Positions 35,390-43,598 of a stretch of 64,000 nucleotides of DNA are shown in pieces. The notes below the pieces were generated by a model. It ran no database searches. It was not told where the DNA came from and saw nothing but the letters and a program-made list of their open reading frames with translations. Numbering within the stretch: position 1 is the first letter of the stretch; each line of letters starts with the position of its first letter. Location: assembly GCF_900009145.1 (NCBI RefSeq), contig NZ_LN889812.1, positions 407,068 through 471,067 on the forward strand. The letters are read 5' to 3'. This DNA comes from Planktothrix tepida PCC 9214. Its GTDB lineage: Bacteria > Cyanobacteriota > Cyanobacteriia > Cyanobacteriales > Microcoleaceae. The translations under genes were made by a program, and so were the position numbers.

Positions 35390-36787
35390 TTAATTGATTC
35401 CTTTTTTTGACATATAGATTTTAAACAAAGGGTCAAGAAAAAATTTAGAGTGATTTGCTTCTTTTCCTCTTTCTAGTAACCCTCGACGTTGTAGAGATTG
35501 TATTCCATTGATGATTTCGTCCAAGGACAATTTTAACACTAATATCATGGGTTCAATCTCTACTTCCTCTGATTGATTTGCCATTTCAATTATAATTTGT
35601 TTTTCTACTACAGATAAACGTTGCCAATGGCTTTGAAAAAGAAATTCTAAATCTCCTAAAAATACAGTTTTACTGTTTAAAAAATTAGAAACATAACCAT
35701 TAAAAAGATTGTCTATTGTATTAGCAATTAGTTTTAAGGCCATAGGATGACCTTGATACAGGTTAATCAACTCTAGCCATTGTTCCTCATCCAGTAATTC
35801 TTTCTCCTCTAAAATTGCTTTTCCTCCCTCTCCTAACCCTTGTAAATGTAAAGTCCTAATACAAGAATTTTTTCCCTCTAAGATATAAATTTCTCTCGGT
35901 TTTTCCCAACTCAGAAGTATTAAACAACTGGGATGGCATGAAGTCGCAATTTGTTTAAAAAATAAGCCATAATCTTCATAATTCGGTAAATATTGACCCG
36001 CTAATTGTCCTGAAATAAAAATAGATTGCAGATCATCTAAAATTAGTAAACATCGATAAGAACGAAAATAATCTAAAACAGTAGGCAAAGGAGAATCTTC
36101 TGTTTGAGATAAACATTGAATTAAATTTGTTTTCAATTCTAATAATAGGGGTTTTTGGCTTAAACTTCGCCAAATAATAATATCAAATTCCTGTTGAATT
36201 TCTTTAATGAGTTGAACTGCGATCGCACTTTTCCCAATTTCACTCAGTCCGTATATTGTAATAAGTCGCATCTGTTCTTCTAATATCCATTGTTTTAGGG
36301 TAGAGAGTTCAGAAGTGCGATCATAAAAGCTTAAAACTTCGGGTGCTTCTGTCAAATCAGATTTTCTAGGTTGATTTAGATTAGGGTTATTGTTATTAGG
36401 TGGGTGCGATCTATCTTTTTGTAAATCAGGGTTTTGATGTTGTGTTATTTCTGAAAATTGTGAATTTTTACCATTCAAATTAACGCTATTATTGACAATA
36501 TTTACACAATTATTAGTGATATTACTATAAGAACCTAATGTTTCAAAAAGAGAACGAAAGTTTGACTGTTTTATATCTTCCTCTAGGATATCAGATAGAA
36601 GTTTCCATAATTTCCAAGCTTGTTTTTTAACATGATCATGACTACAGTTATAATTCTCTGCGATTTCTCCGTATTTTTGATGTTGCCAAGTTCCTTCTAG
36701 TATCGCTTTTTGCAGAGAGTCGAGATGTTTTCCTGTTTTAGCAAACACCTGTTCATCAGTCCACTGCAAGACTTCTTGAATATCCAT
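35390..36787 (-). CDS. HTH - NB-ARC STAND ATPase without sensor repeats
   Basis: The product has 465 residues. The first 80 (TDEQVFAKTGKHLDSLQKAI and YGEIAENYNCSHDHVKKQA) resemble the N-terminal helix-turn-helix of vWA-MoxR-associated proteins, with a KYxEIAxxxxxSxxxVK pattern. An Asn-rich linker follows to about residue 145. The NB-ARC ATPase starts at FYDRTSELSTLKQWI with P-loop GLSEIGKSAIAVQL (about residue 183), Walker B YRCLLILDDLQ and a GHPMALKLIAN helix. It ends with a winged helix (ILVLKLSLDEIINGIQSLQRRGLLER) and lacks the WD40 or TPR sensor typical of such proteins. Divergent from the 37052/37675 pair; phased repeats lie between. Confidence 0.85.
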   Translation of the reverse strand: MDIQEVLQWTDEQVFAKTGKHLDSLQKAILEGTWQHQKYGEIAENYNCSHDHVKKQAWKLWKLLSDILEEDIKQSNFRSLFETLGSYSNITNNCVNIVNNSVNLNGKNSQFSEITQHQNPDLQKDRSHPPNNNNPNLNQPRKSDLTEAPEVLSFYDRTSELSTLKQWILEEQMRLITIYGLSEIGKSAIAVQLIKEIQQEFDIIIWRSLSQKPLLLELKTNLIQCLSQTEDSPLPTVLDYFRSYRCLLILDDLQSIFISGQLAGQYLPNYEDYGLFFKQIATSCHPSCLILLSWEKPREIYILEGKNSCIRTLHLQGLGEGGKAILEEKELLDEEQWLELINLYQGHPMALKLIANTIDNLFNGYVSNFLNSKTVFLGDLEFLFQSHWQRLSVVEKQIIIEMANQSEEVEIEPMILVLKLSLDEIINGIQSLQRRGLLERGKEANHSKFFLDPLFKIYMSKKGIN

Positions 36788-36823
36788 AAATGTAGGTGAG
36801 GTTGTTGTTGAGTCTGAATTTTT

Positions 36824-36878
36824 ACCACTTTATCCCACTTTTTGCAATTATGGTAACTTTTTCCCACTTTTTCCCACG
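36824..36878 (-). promoter_or_regulatory. helically phased direct repeats upstream of the NB-ARC gene
   Basis: On the minus strand there are four copies of GTGG(G/T)A(T/A)AAA-like units. The GTG cores are at plus positions 826-828, 836-838, 865-867 and 875-877 of the 36 kb block. Spacing is 10, 29 and 10 bp, so all sit on one face of the helix. The block lies 37-91 bases upstream of the start codon and may be an operator for the protein's own HTH. Confidence 0.5.
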
Positions 36879-37051
36879 ATTTGAGAACCCGAAATATTTC
36901 AAAAGTTCCCACACTATACCACTATTTTCGCTTGTGTCAACCACCAATAGAATGATATTTTATTGAGAACAATGTAATTATTAAATTTTATAATTCAACA
37001 CCAAAACTTTGTAAATTTCAGATTATCTAGTTTTTCATTAGGAGAGTGCTC

Positions 37052-37675
37052 ATGGCATTTGGATCTAATTCAGTTCGTTTTCAAACAAAATTTTTAATTG
37101 GCTGGGCAATTTTAGGATTAGTCCCAGCGATGGGTCTGTTTATTGATGAAATGATTTCACCGTCGGGAAGCTTTAATGGAATTGGAGATCTTTTAGGCAA
37201 TGCTATTGCTATTATCCCAGGTATGGTCATTTTCGGTGGTTTCTGTTTATTAATTGACGGCCTTTTTTGTCATCAAGGTAGCTTTTCACAAGTAACTCAT
37301 CCCGAATGGTTTTGGTATGTTTACCCAGTTTTCTTTGTCTGGTCACTTACCCTAACTTTTTTATTGGGTTTCTTAGGTATCAAAAGTTCTAGTTCGGGAA
37401 GATCCCCTTCTTCAATTACCCCGGAAGATGTGAAAAAAGAAGTAGATAATATGACTATTGATGAATTTTTAAAAAATTTTGATGACGCGCTCAAACAAGA
37501 AGAAAAACAAGGAAGAATAAATCCTGAACAACAAAAAATTATTCGTAAGCTCCGAAAATTAGATCGTTCAAAATATAATCAACGTTTCCAGGAAATTCTT
37601 AATGATAATGAGTTGTATGAGTTTTATAAATTATTTATAAAATTGGTAATGTCACTAGGACGGAGAGTAGGATAA
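37052..37675 (+). CDS. membrane protein of unknown function coupled to an AHH nuclease
   Basis: The 207 residues start at ATG 37052 behind AGGAG; an in-frame GTG at 37046 is too close to that site. Three hydrophobic helices lie in the first 125 residues (LIGWAILGLVPAMGLFI, LLGNAIAIIPGMVIFGGF, YPVFFVWSLTLTFLLGFLGI). A Ser/Gly-rich hinge leads to a charged helical cytoplasmic part (PEDVKKEVDNMTIDEFLKNF to the end). The stop overlaps the next start as TAATG, so the two proteins are made together. Not recognised. Its membrane anchor plus soluble helices suggests a partner, immunity or delivery role for the nuclease, which is inference. Confidence 0.65.
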   Translation: MAFGSNSVRFQTKFLIGWAILGLVPAMGLFIDEMISPSGSFNGIGDLLGNAIAIIPGMVIFGGFCLLIDGLFCHQGSFSQVTHPEWFWYVYPVFFVWSLTLTFLLGFLGIKSSSSGRSPSSITPEDVKKEVDNMTIDEFLKNFDDALKQEEKQGRINPEQQKIIRKLRKLDRSKYNQRFQEILNDNELYEFYKLFIKLVMSLGRRVG

Positions 37676-38298
37676 TGGGACAGGAAAAGAGATATTTTGA
37701 AAATATTACAATTGATAAAAATAGTGAGCTATCAAAACGGCTTAATATTGAGCCGGGAGATTATTTTGGAGAATTTGATTTCAACAACCAAAAACTACGA
37801 CTAACAAAACAAAGAAATACTAAGAATCGTAAAATCTATGAGATGACTGTAACATTTGAACAGTTATTATTAATATTAATGAATGCTGCAAGAGTTCAGG
37901 GAGATAAGTTTACCCCTGAAAATTTAGAAGCTATAGCGGAGATTATTAGAAAACCTCCTTCAATCAAGAAATCGAGTGATTCAGATGTAGTACATCACAT
38001 TATACCTTTGGAAGTTTGTAGAAAAAGTATATTGATCTTAAGAGCTCGACCTGTTTTTTATGAAAATAGTCCTATGAATCTTTTGTCACTGCCCCTTTAT
38101 TTTCATAATGGATCTCATCCAAAATACTCAAAACTGGTAGAGGATCTTATTGATGACGAATGGTTTGAATTAATAAATCGTGGACAAGAAAATAATATTA
38201 ATGCGATTATGGAGGTTATAGAAGAAGTGATCCAATACTTAACTGACAAGATAGAGGAAATGAAAGCGAGTGGAGTTTGTACAATCAACGATATTTAA
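37675..38298 (+). CDS. putative AHH-family nuclease
   Basis: The product has 207 residues. The N-terminal 100 residues are a beta-rich then helical part (NIEPGDYFGEFDFNNQKLRL). At about residue 105, VVHHIIPLEV is followed about 20 residues later by NSPMNLLSLPLYFHNGSHPKYSKL. The His-His pair and the later HNGSHPxY match the AHH/HNH-fold nucleases found in polymorphic toxins and intracellular effectors, where HxxxHxxY binds metal. The stop-start overlap TAATG with the membrane gene shows translational coupling. It may be an effector of the module with the divergent NB-ARC ATPase; no immunity gene is evident. Confidence 0.7.
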   Translation: MGQEKRYFENITIDKNSELSKRLNIEPGDYFGEFDFNNQKLRLTKQRNTKNRKIYEMTVTFEQLLLILMNAARVQGDKFTPENLEAIAEIIRKPPSIKKSSDSDVVHHIIPLEVCRKSILILRARPVFYENSPMNLLSLPLYFHNGSHPKYSKLVEDLIDDEWFELINRGQENNINAIMEVIEEVIQYLTDKIEEMKASGVCTINDI

Positions 38299-38448
38299 CG
38301 AAATAACGGTTGAATCATCTGCAATATCAGTTATTCTAATATCTGCTTGTCAGTCAGGCTTGGGGCGAGTTTAGTAATATTTTGGTGAAGTTACAAAGCT
38401 CTGGAAGAACCCGCCCCTACAAATTTTTATAAATTCGTTATAGCCGTA

Positions 38449-38658
38449 TTAAGCTAACAATAATCGTCCTTTAGGTTCAAGAATAGAACGTCCTAAATCT
38501 TGCGCTGTTTCCATCCATTCTTGCATAATAATTTCTACATTTTCTAATGCTTCTTGATAGGTTGCTCCATCCGCAGCACATCCAGGTAACTCTGGTACTT
38601 CTGCAATAAACGCTTGATCTTCATGACTCCAATAAATCACTATTTCATACCGTAGCAT
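38449..38658 (-). CDS. HicB-family antitoxin, orphan
   Basis: The 69 residues read MLRYEIVIYWSHEDQAFIAE, then VPELPGCAADGATYQEALENV. This is the RNase H-like HicB fold with the characteristic ELPGCxxxGxTxxEAL loop, intact here. The ATG is preceded by AGGAG-like sequence. HicB normally neutralises the HicA mRNA interferase, but no HicA gene lies within 200 bases either side, as is common in cyanobacteria. A second HicB, broken, is at 22268. Confidence 0.88.
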   Translation of the reverse strand: MLRYEIVIYWSHEDQAFIAEVPELPGCAADGATYQEALENVEIIMQEWMETAQDLGRSILEPKGRLLLA

Positions 38659-38786
38659 TTTTTATTCTCCTAATTTATTATATTTAAGACGAAAGATTAA
38701 AATAGGCAAAAGAAGAAAATTCTCCTTTCGCCTAATTCCATAAAATGAATATAAAAAATGGCAGTTTTTAGCCCACCAGAAAAAAG

Positions 38787-39245
38787 TTATTCGGTTGGAG
38801 AATTCTCTCGTTTCCGTTGTTCCTGGTGGCGTTTCCGACGTGCCATCGCGGCTTCGACGGGGAAACCGACAACGGGAATTACCTGTTCTTGACGTTCTGC
38901 TTCTAAACGTTTCAGTTCAGTGTAATCAACCCAATGAATACAATTGACCGGACAAGTATCAATTGCTTCCTGTATTAACGCTTCTGAATCGCCATCCTGT
39001 CGAAAAACACGAGCTCGACCATAACTTTCTTCGATAAAAAAGGTATTGTGAGCAACGTGAGAACAGTGTTTACACCCGATACAGGTGAGTTCATCCACAT
39101 AAACCCCTTTTTGCCGTAATGCACCGCCGAGTTCTGGCTCAAACCCAGACCGTTCCGGCGCATTTCGCAAAAATCCGCCCAGTTCCGGTTCTAACCCAGA
39201 CCGTTCGGAAACGGGATCAGTTAGCGATACAGACCCATCAGACAT
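38787..39245 (-). CDS. 4Fe-4S ferredoxin with N-terminal repeat
   Basis: The product has 152 residues. One [4Fe-4S]-type cluster is seen in ELTCIGCKHC ... DTCPVNCIHWVDY, followed by a basic C-terminal helix (AAMARRKRHQEQRKREN). The first 45 residues contain two copies of ERSG(L/F)EPELGGxLR. Such extensions are not part of the ferredoxin fold. It overlaps ycf35 by one base (TAATG), so the pair is translationally coupled. An electron carrier working with Ycf35 is likely, partner unknown. Confidence 0.88.
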   Translation of the reverse strand: MSDGSVSLTDPVSERSGLEPELGGFLRNAPERSGFEPELGGALRQKGVYVDELTCIGCKHCSHVAHNTFFIEESYGRARVFRQDGDSEALIQEAIDTCPVNCIHWVDYTELKRLEAERQEQVIPVVGFPVEAAMARRKRHQEQRKRENSPTE

Positions 39246-39631
39246 TAGGCACTCCAGCGTTGTAAAACTAAGCGGATGGAACCATCTTGATGATTTTGTT
39301 GTTCTGAAACTTGAAACCCTTGTTTGGCGGTTTCATTAACAACGGTTTGGTAAGCATACCGTTGAGTGATTTTGCTTAAAAAATGATCAACGGGAACAGC
39401 TTGTTGCCAAAATTGTAAATCAGCAACAAACTCGTATTCTTGGCCATTCCAAGTAAAGCCTAGGTCATAGCCATTGTCTTGCTCAATGACGACTTGAGCC
39501 GGACGGGTTTGACCTTGATAACCGCGCACCTCTTTGGGGCCAGCTTTCCAGTCAATGCCCAGATCGCTTAAAGCAGTTTGTAATGAGGTAAGATTACGAA
39601 TTTGGGTTTTGATTTGGCTAAAGTGTGACAT
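39245..39631 (-). CDS. ycf35: Ycf35 (DUF1257) protein
   Basis: The 128 residues start MSHFSQIKTQIRNLTSLQTA, the Ycf35 signature, and end LVLQRWSA. It is a soluble protein conserved in cyanobacteria and some plastids, with unknown biochemical role. It forms a minus-strand operon: DUF2997, then ycf35, then ferredoxin. The ycf35 stop shares one base with the ferredoxin start. Confidence 0.93.
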   Translation of the reverse strand: MSHFSQIKTQIRNLTSLQTALSDLGIDWKAGPKEVRGYQGQTRPAQVVIEQDNGYDLGFTWNGQEYEFVADLQFWQQAVPVDHFLSKITQRYAYQTVVNETAKQGFQVSEQQNHQDGSIRLVLQRWSA

Positions 39632-39677
39632 AGTTGGCGATTTTCAACGAGATGTTTAGTGAACTCAAAAACAGAAT

Positions 39678-39887
39678 TTACCAATGGCTCGAACCCACAT
39701 GGGTTGTCGCACTATCTGACTGTTGTTGGTTCTGGGCGTAATACTCAGAAGTGGTTTCCTGAGTTAATACAATGCCTAATTCGGCTTCTAGTGCAGCCGT
39801 GACTTCTGCACAAGAAGCCCCAACAATGCCAGTGACTTTCTCCTGCACACGGCCGTCTGGATAGATGATGAATTCTAAAGTTTCCAT
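39678..39887 (-). CDS. DUF2997 protein
   Basis: The 69 residues start METLEFIIYPDGRVQEKVTG, the conserved core of DUF2997, then VGASCAEVTAALEAELG. The Gln/Ser-rich end (QNQQQSDSATTHVGSSHW) varies. It is the first gene of the DUF2997-ycf35-ferredoxin operon, a gene order conserved in cyanobacteria. Function unknown; the single Cys at about residue 26 is typical. Confidence 0.88.
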   Translation of the reverse strand: METLEFIIYPDGRVQEKVTGIVGASCAEVTAALEAELGIVLTQETTSEYYAQNQQQSDSATTHVGSSHW

Positions 39888-40121
39888 AGGCTAGGGGAAT
39901 GGCGAGAAAATACAGGGCACAATAGCTCGACGTCGGCGGTTGAACCGTCGGATAGGCTACAAGCGCTTTGTCGAAGTGGGTTTGACTCGAAATGTCCGTA
40001 CATCAATTGTGACGAATGGATCAAAAACGAGTCACAACTTAACAAAAGTTATTAATACCTGAAGCAGTAGGTAAATTATATGTTAAGTTTATCCGCCTTT
40101 GAGATCAAGGTTGTATAGGGG

Positions 40122-40156
40122 AGGCAATAGGCAATAGGCAATAGGCAATAGGCAAT
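40122..40156. repeat. heptamer tandem repeat (AGGCAAT)5
   Basis: Five perfect 7-bp units, the length class of cyanobacterial short tandemly repeated repetitive (STRR) sequences. Confidence 0.85.
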
Positions 40157-40186
40157 AGTAAGCACTGAGAGGGTTTGCTGAATTTA

Positions 40187-40214
40187 GTAGAGACGCGCCA
40201 TGGCGCGTCTCTAC
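40187..40214. repeat. 28-bp palindromic dispersed repeat, copy 2
   Basis: Identical to the copy at 33892-33919 (GTAGAGACGCGCCA / TGGCGCGTCTCTAC). Confidence 0.85.
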
Positions 40215-40347
40215 ACGCGCCTATTTATGCCGTAGCGTTTCTACAACTGTAATGCGTAGCTCTGTAACAGTTCACCGTCAACCCTCAACCGCCAATTGTT
40301 CTATAATCTCTGTGATCTGCACTGCGTTGTTACGACCCCAAACCGTT

Positions 40348-42678
40348 ATGCAACTTGCTCCCAAACCTGTTACGGATGAAACCTTATCCCCACCTCAAAC
40401 GGAAACAATTATTTTAGATGTGGGAGGGATGCAGTGTGCTGGATGTGTTAAAGCGGTGGAGCGTCAACTCATCCAACAACCGGGAGTCATTTCGGCTGCG
40501 GTGAATTTAGCAACAGAAGTAGCAACGGTTGAATGTGCAGTCAACCAAATTAAGCCGGAAAACTTAGCTGAAATTTTAACTAATACTGGGTTTCCCACCC
40601 AACCTCGCAGTTTAACGTCTAGCGCTACGGACAAATTAAAGGCGTTACAAGAGCGACATCGCCAAGACATGGGAAAACAAATTCAACGCATTGTTACTTG
40701 TGGTCTGTTGTTATTGTTATCAAGTATTGGACATTTACATCATTTTGGTTTTCCCCATATTCCTTTACTGAGTAATATTTGGTTTCATTGGGGACTAGCT
40801 ACCATTGCCTTATTATTTCCGGCACGTTCTATTATTATTGATGGCGGGCGGAGTTTATTGAACAATGCTCCCAATATGAATACATTGGTCGGACTGGGAA
40901 CTTTAACCGCCTATTTAACCAGTTTTGTTGCTTTATTATTTCCCCAATTGGGTTGGGAATGTTTCTTTGATGAACCTGTAATGTTATTGGGATTTATTTT
41001 ACTAGGAAAAACCTTAGAACAGTACGCTCGACAACGTGCCGCCACCGCCTTTCAATCGTTAATTGCATTACAGCCCACAACAGCGCGTTTAATACCCCCT
41101 CAATCTCAGGATACCGGAATTTTAAATAGTGTGGAAATTCCCGCCGAACAAGTCAAAGTCGGGGAATGGTTACAAGTTTTACCCGGTGAAAAAATACCCG
41201 TTGATGGAGAAATTCGATTTGGGACAACCACCGTTGATGAATCGATGTTAACGGGGGAATCCATGCCAATTTTAAAACAAATTGATGATAATATTTCAGC
41301 CGGAACAATTAATCAATCTGGGGTGATTTTAATCGAAGCAACGCGCACGGGTTCCGATACAATTTTAGCACAAATTGTGCAGTTAGTAGAAACCGCTCAA
41401 ACTCGTAAAGCTCCGATACAGAAATTAGCGGATACAGTCGCAGGATATTTTACTTATTTGGTGATGAGTTTAGCGAGTTTAACCTTTTTATTTTGGTATG
41501 GGTTAGGAACTCGAATTTGGCCGGATGTGATGACCTTAGCGGGGGTAGAAATTGCCACAAATGCGCCTTTATTATTAAGTTTAAAATTAGCCATTGCGGT
41601 ATTAGTCATCGCTTGTCCCTGTGCCTTGGGATTAGCAACACCCACAGCTATTTTAGTCGGTTCAGGAATGGGTGCAGAACGAGGATTATTAATTAAAGGC
41701 GGGGATATTTTAGAACGAGTCCACCAACTGAATACCATTGTATTTGATAAAACGGGAACCTTAACACAAGGTTCTCCCACAATAACAGATTGCCTTTCAA
41801 TTTCTGGGTTATCGTCTCAAGAAATATTACAATTCGCGGCAACGGTAGAACAAGGTTCAAATCATCCCATTTCTGAAGCGATTTTAACAGAAGCGAACCA
41901 TCAAAATTTACCCTTATTAACCGCATCTGATTTTCAAACTCAACCGGGTTTAGGAGTATCCGCAATAATTGATAATAAAAGGGTATTTGTGGGGAATTTA
42001 GCGGGATTAATTGAATCTAATATTATTCCGCCTCAACCTTTACCGGAATTTTTAGGAAAAACGATGGTTTATATTGCCATTGAGGGTAAAGTTGTTGGGG
42101 TAATGGCAATGAGTGACCCCTTAAAAACCGATGCTAAATTAACCCTTGAACAGTTAAAAAATATGGGGTTGCGGGTGATTTTATTAACGGGCGATCGCCA
42201 ATCTGTTGCTACTGCGATCGCTTCTGAGCTAAACTTAAAATCAGAGGATATTTTTGCCGAAGTTCGACCCGAAGGTAAAGTGAATGTGATTCAAACTTTA
42301 CAACAACAAGGTCAAGTTGTAGCAATGGTGGGAGATGGAATTAACGATGCACCCGCCTTAGCGCAAGCGGATATTGGGATAGGGTTAGAAACGGGTACGG
42401 ATGTTGCTAATGAAACCGCAGATATTGTATTAATGCGAAATTCTTTAATGGATATTGTCGATTCTATTCAATTAAGTCGCGCCACCTTTAATAAAATTCG
42501 TCAAAATCTATTCTGGGCATTTGGTTATAATATTGTAGCCATTCCTCTGGCTGCTGGATTATTATTTCCGCAATTTGGAATCTTATTAAGTCCTTCAATG
42601 GCAGGTGCTTTGATGGCTTTAAGTTCGGTGAGTGTTGTCACCAATTCATTATTATTGCGTCGTCAGATGAAACCTTAG
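40348..42678 (+). CDS. ctaA: copper-transporting P1B-type ATPase, CtaA-like
   Basis: The 776 residues start at ATG 40348, because MQLAPKPVTDETLSPP fits the CtaA N-terminus; an upstream ATG at 40252 adds an unlikely extension. The metal-binding domain is GGMQCAGCVKAVERQL (about residue 30). The actuator TGES, the membrane ACPCALGLATPTAI metal site, the phosphorylation site VFDKTGTLTQ, SNHPISEAI and GDGINDAPALAQ follow in order. Tyr-Asn in FGYNIVAIP and MALSSVSVVTNS fit Cu(I) selectivity. CtaA imports copper for plastocyanin and cytochrome oxidase; PacS is its close relative, so the exact assignment is by start sequence. Confidence 0.9.
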   Translation: MQLAPKPVTDETLSPPQTETIILDVGGMQCAGCVKAVERQLIQQPGVISAAVNLATEVATVECAVNQIKPENLAEILTNTGFPTQPRSLTSSATDKLKALQERHRQDMGKQIQRIVTCGLLLLLSSIGHLHHFGFPHIPLLSNIWFHWGLATIALLFPARSIIIDGGRSLLNNAPNMNTLVGLGTLTAYLTSFVALLFPQLGWECFFDEPVMLLGFILLGKTLEQYARQRAATAFQSLIALQPTTARLIPPQSQDTGILNSVEIPAEQVKVGEWLQVLPGEKIPVDGEIRFGTTTVDESMLTGESMPILKQIDDNISAGTINQSGVILIEATRTGSDTILAQIVQLVETAQTRKAPIQKLADTVAGYFTYLVMSLASLTFLFWYGLGTRIWPDVMTLAGVEIATNAPLLLSLKLAIAVLVIACPCALGLATPTAILVGSGMGAERGLLIKGGDILERVHQLNTIVFDKTGTLTQGSPTITDCLSISGLSSQEILQFAATVEQGSNHPISEAILTEANHQNLPLLTASDFQTQPGLGVSAIIDNKRVFVGNLAGLIESNIIPPQPLPEFLGKTMVYIAIEGKVVGVMAMSDPLKTDAKLTLEQLKNMGLRVILLTGDRQSVATAIASELNLKSEDIFAEVRPEGKVNVIQTLQQQGQVVAMVGDGINDAPALAQADIGIGLETGTDVANETADIVLMRNSLMDIVDSIQLSRATFNKIRQNLFWAFGYNIVAIPLAAGLLFPQFGILLSPSMAGALMALSSVSVVTNSLLLRRQMKP

Positions 42679-42722
42679 TTGTTGTGCTTAAGCACATTCT
42701 TTATAGATGTAATAGATAAAGA

Positions 42723-43361
42723 CTAAACAGCAATATCTAAAGAAAGGCGAATATCTTCTAATGGCTTTTCCCAGAGACTATTCCATTGGATTCCAAACAG
42801 GGGTTTAGCTTTTTTTCCCATAGTCCATCCCTTCGTTAAAGCATCCATAATAGATTCAGCAAACTCTATTTCTTCAAGGGCAGTCTTGAGTAAATTTTTA
42901 GATAAGAGCGATATAAATAAACGATCATGATGTAACTGCGCTACACAAAAAGCTTGTAATTGAACTTCACCTGGCTTATCAGTATCACTACCTGTTACAA
43001 TGTGCCAGATATCATGGGTTTCACCAATATGAATTGCCAAATAAGAGAAGTCATTATCTTCTATTTTTTCAACGGGAACAGGTTTTAAATTATTTTTGAG
43101 CATTTTATCAGAATAAATGTAACCCAAAGTATTTTGAGGTAGCTCATGAAGTTGCTGTAAATCAATATTTCCTAAAAGGGGACGCTCTTTGAATGCACGT
43201 TCACCTTGAGGATTTTGACGAAGAAAATTGACAATCTGTTCTAAAGTAGAATCATCATTAAGTTCTTTAGAAAGTTTTCCAATTCCTGAAAAATCTCCAT
43301 AAGGAGCTTTAACAAGAGCCAAAAAACCATCAAAAATTGCTGCGTGTTTATCTTGAGTCAT
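42723..43361 (-). CDS. Coq4-family protein
   Basis: The 212 residues contain the HDxxH signature (THDIWHIVTGSD) of Coq4, a zinc-binding scaffold of ubiquinone biosynthesis in other organisms. YSDKMLKNNLKPVP and the C-terminal KPLFGIQWNSLWEKPLEDIR also match. Cyanobacteria make plastoquinone rather than ubiquinone, so the role here is unknown. It is soluble. It converges on ctaA. Confidence 0.87.
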   Translation of the reverse strand: MTQDKHAAIFDGFLALVKAPYGDFSGIGKLSKELNDDSTLEQIVNFLRQNPQGERAFKERPLLGNIDLQQLHELPQNTLGYIYSDKMLKNNLKPVPVEKIEDNDFSYLAIHIGETHDIWHIVTGSDTDKPGEVQLQAFCVAQLHHDRLFISLLSKNLLKTALEEIEFAESIMDALTKGWTMGKKAKPLFGIQWNSLWEKPLEDIRLSLDIAV

Positions 43362-43410
43362 TGTATTTAAGTAATATTCGGGACTTTGTTTTTAATTCAA
43401 CCGTTCCCTA

Positions 43411-43554
43411 CTATAAAATTAAGGGAATTTGGCTGATTGGTGCAGGTAACATTTCTCCTCGAAAATCCAATACAGAAACAATTAATAAATAAGCCAGTGC
43501 CAGCAGAATTGAAATCGCACCTGTAATATAAGCAATCAGTTTTGAACGTTCCAT
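43411..43554 (-). CDS. 47-residue single-span membrane peptide
   Basis: From the ATG at 43552-43554 the frame reads MERSKLIAYITGAISILLAL, AYLLIVSVLDFRGEMLPAPI, SQIPLIL and TAG at 43411. There is one hydrophobic helix at residues 6-27, then a polar end. AAGGGA lies 10 bases upstream. The pattern resembles small conserved cyanobacterial membrane peptides, but no named family was recognised. It lies between Coq4 and the hybrid kinase on the same strand. Confidence 0.65.
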   Translation of the reverse strand: MERSKLIAYITGAISILLALAYLLIVSVLDFRGEMLPAPISQIPLIL

Positions 43555-43598
43555 AAATCCCGTTTTCCCTTAATCAGCATAGGAGGTTACTCTTCATT

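Larger units (their letters stand above)
39888..40347. other. intergenic region with tandem heptamer and palindrome, before ctaA
   Basis: About 460 bases lie between divergent genes. They hold a 5-unit AGGCAAT tandem repeat at 40122-40156 and the second copy of the GTAGAGACGCGCC palindrome (40187-40214). A possible upstream reading start of ctaA (40252) falls here but is not supported. Confidence 0.6.

Noticed and set aside
38299..38448. HicA toxin gene next to the intact HicB
   Set aside because: No frame with the dsRNA-binding HicA pattern is present on either strand nearby.
40252..40347. Earlier start for the copper ATPase at 40252
   Set aside because: The extra 32 residues do not match CtaA or PacS and overlap the repeat-rich promoter region.
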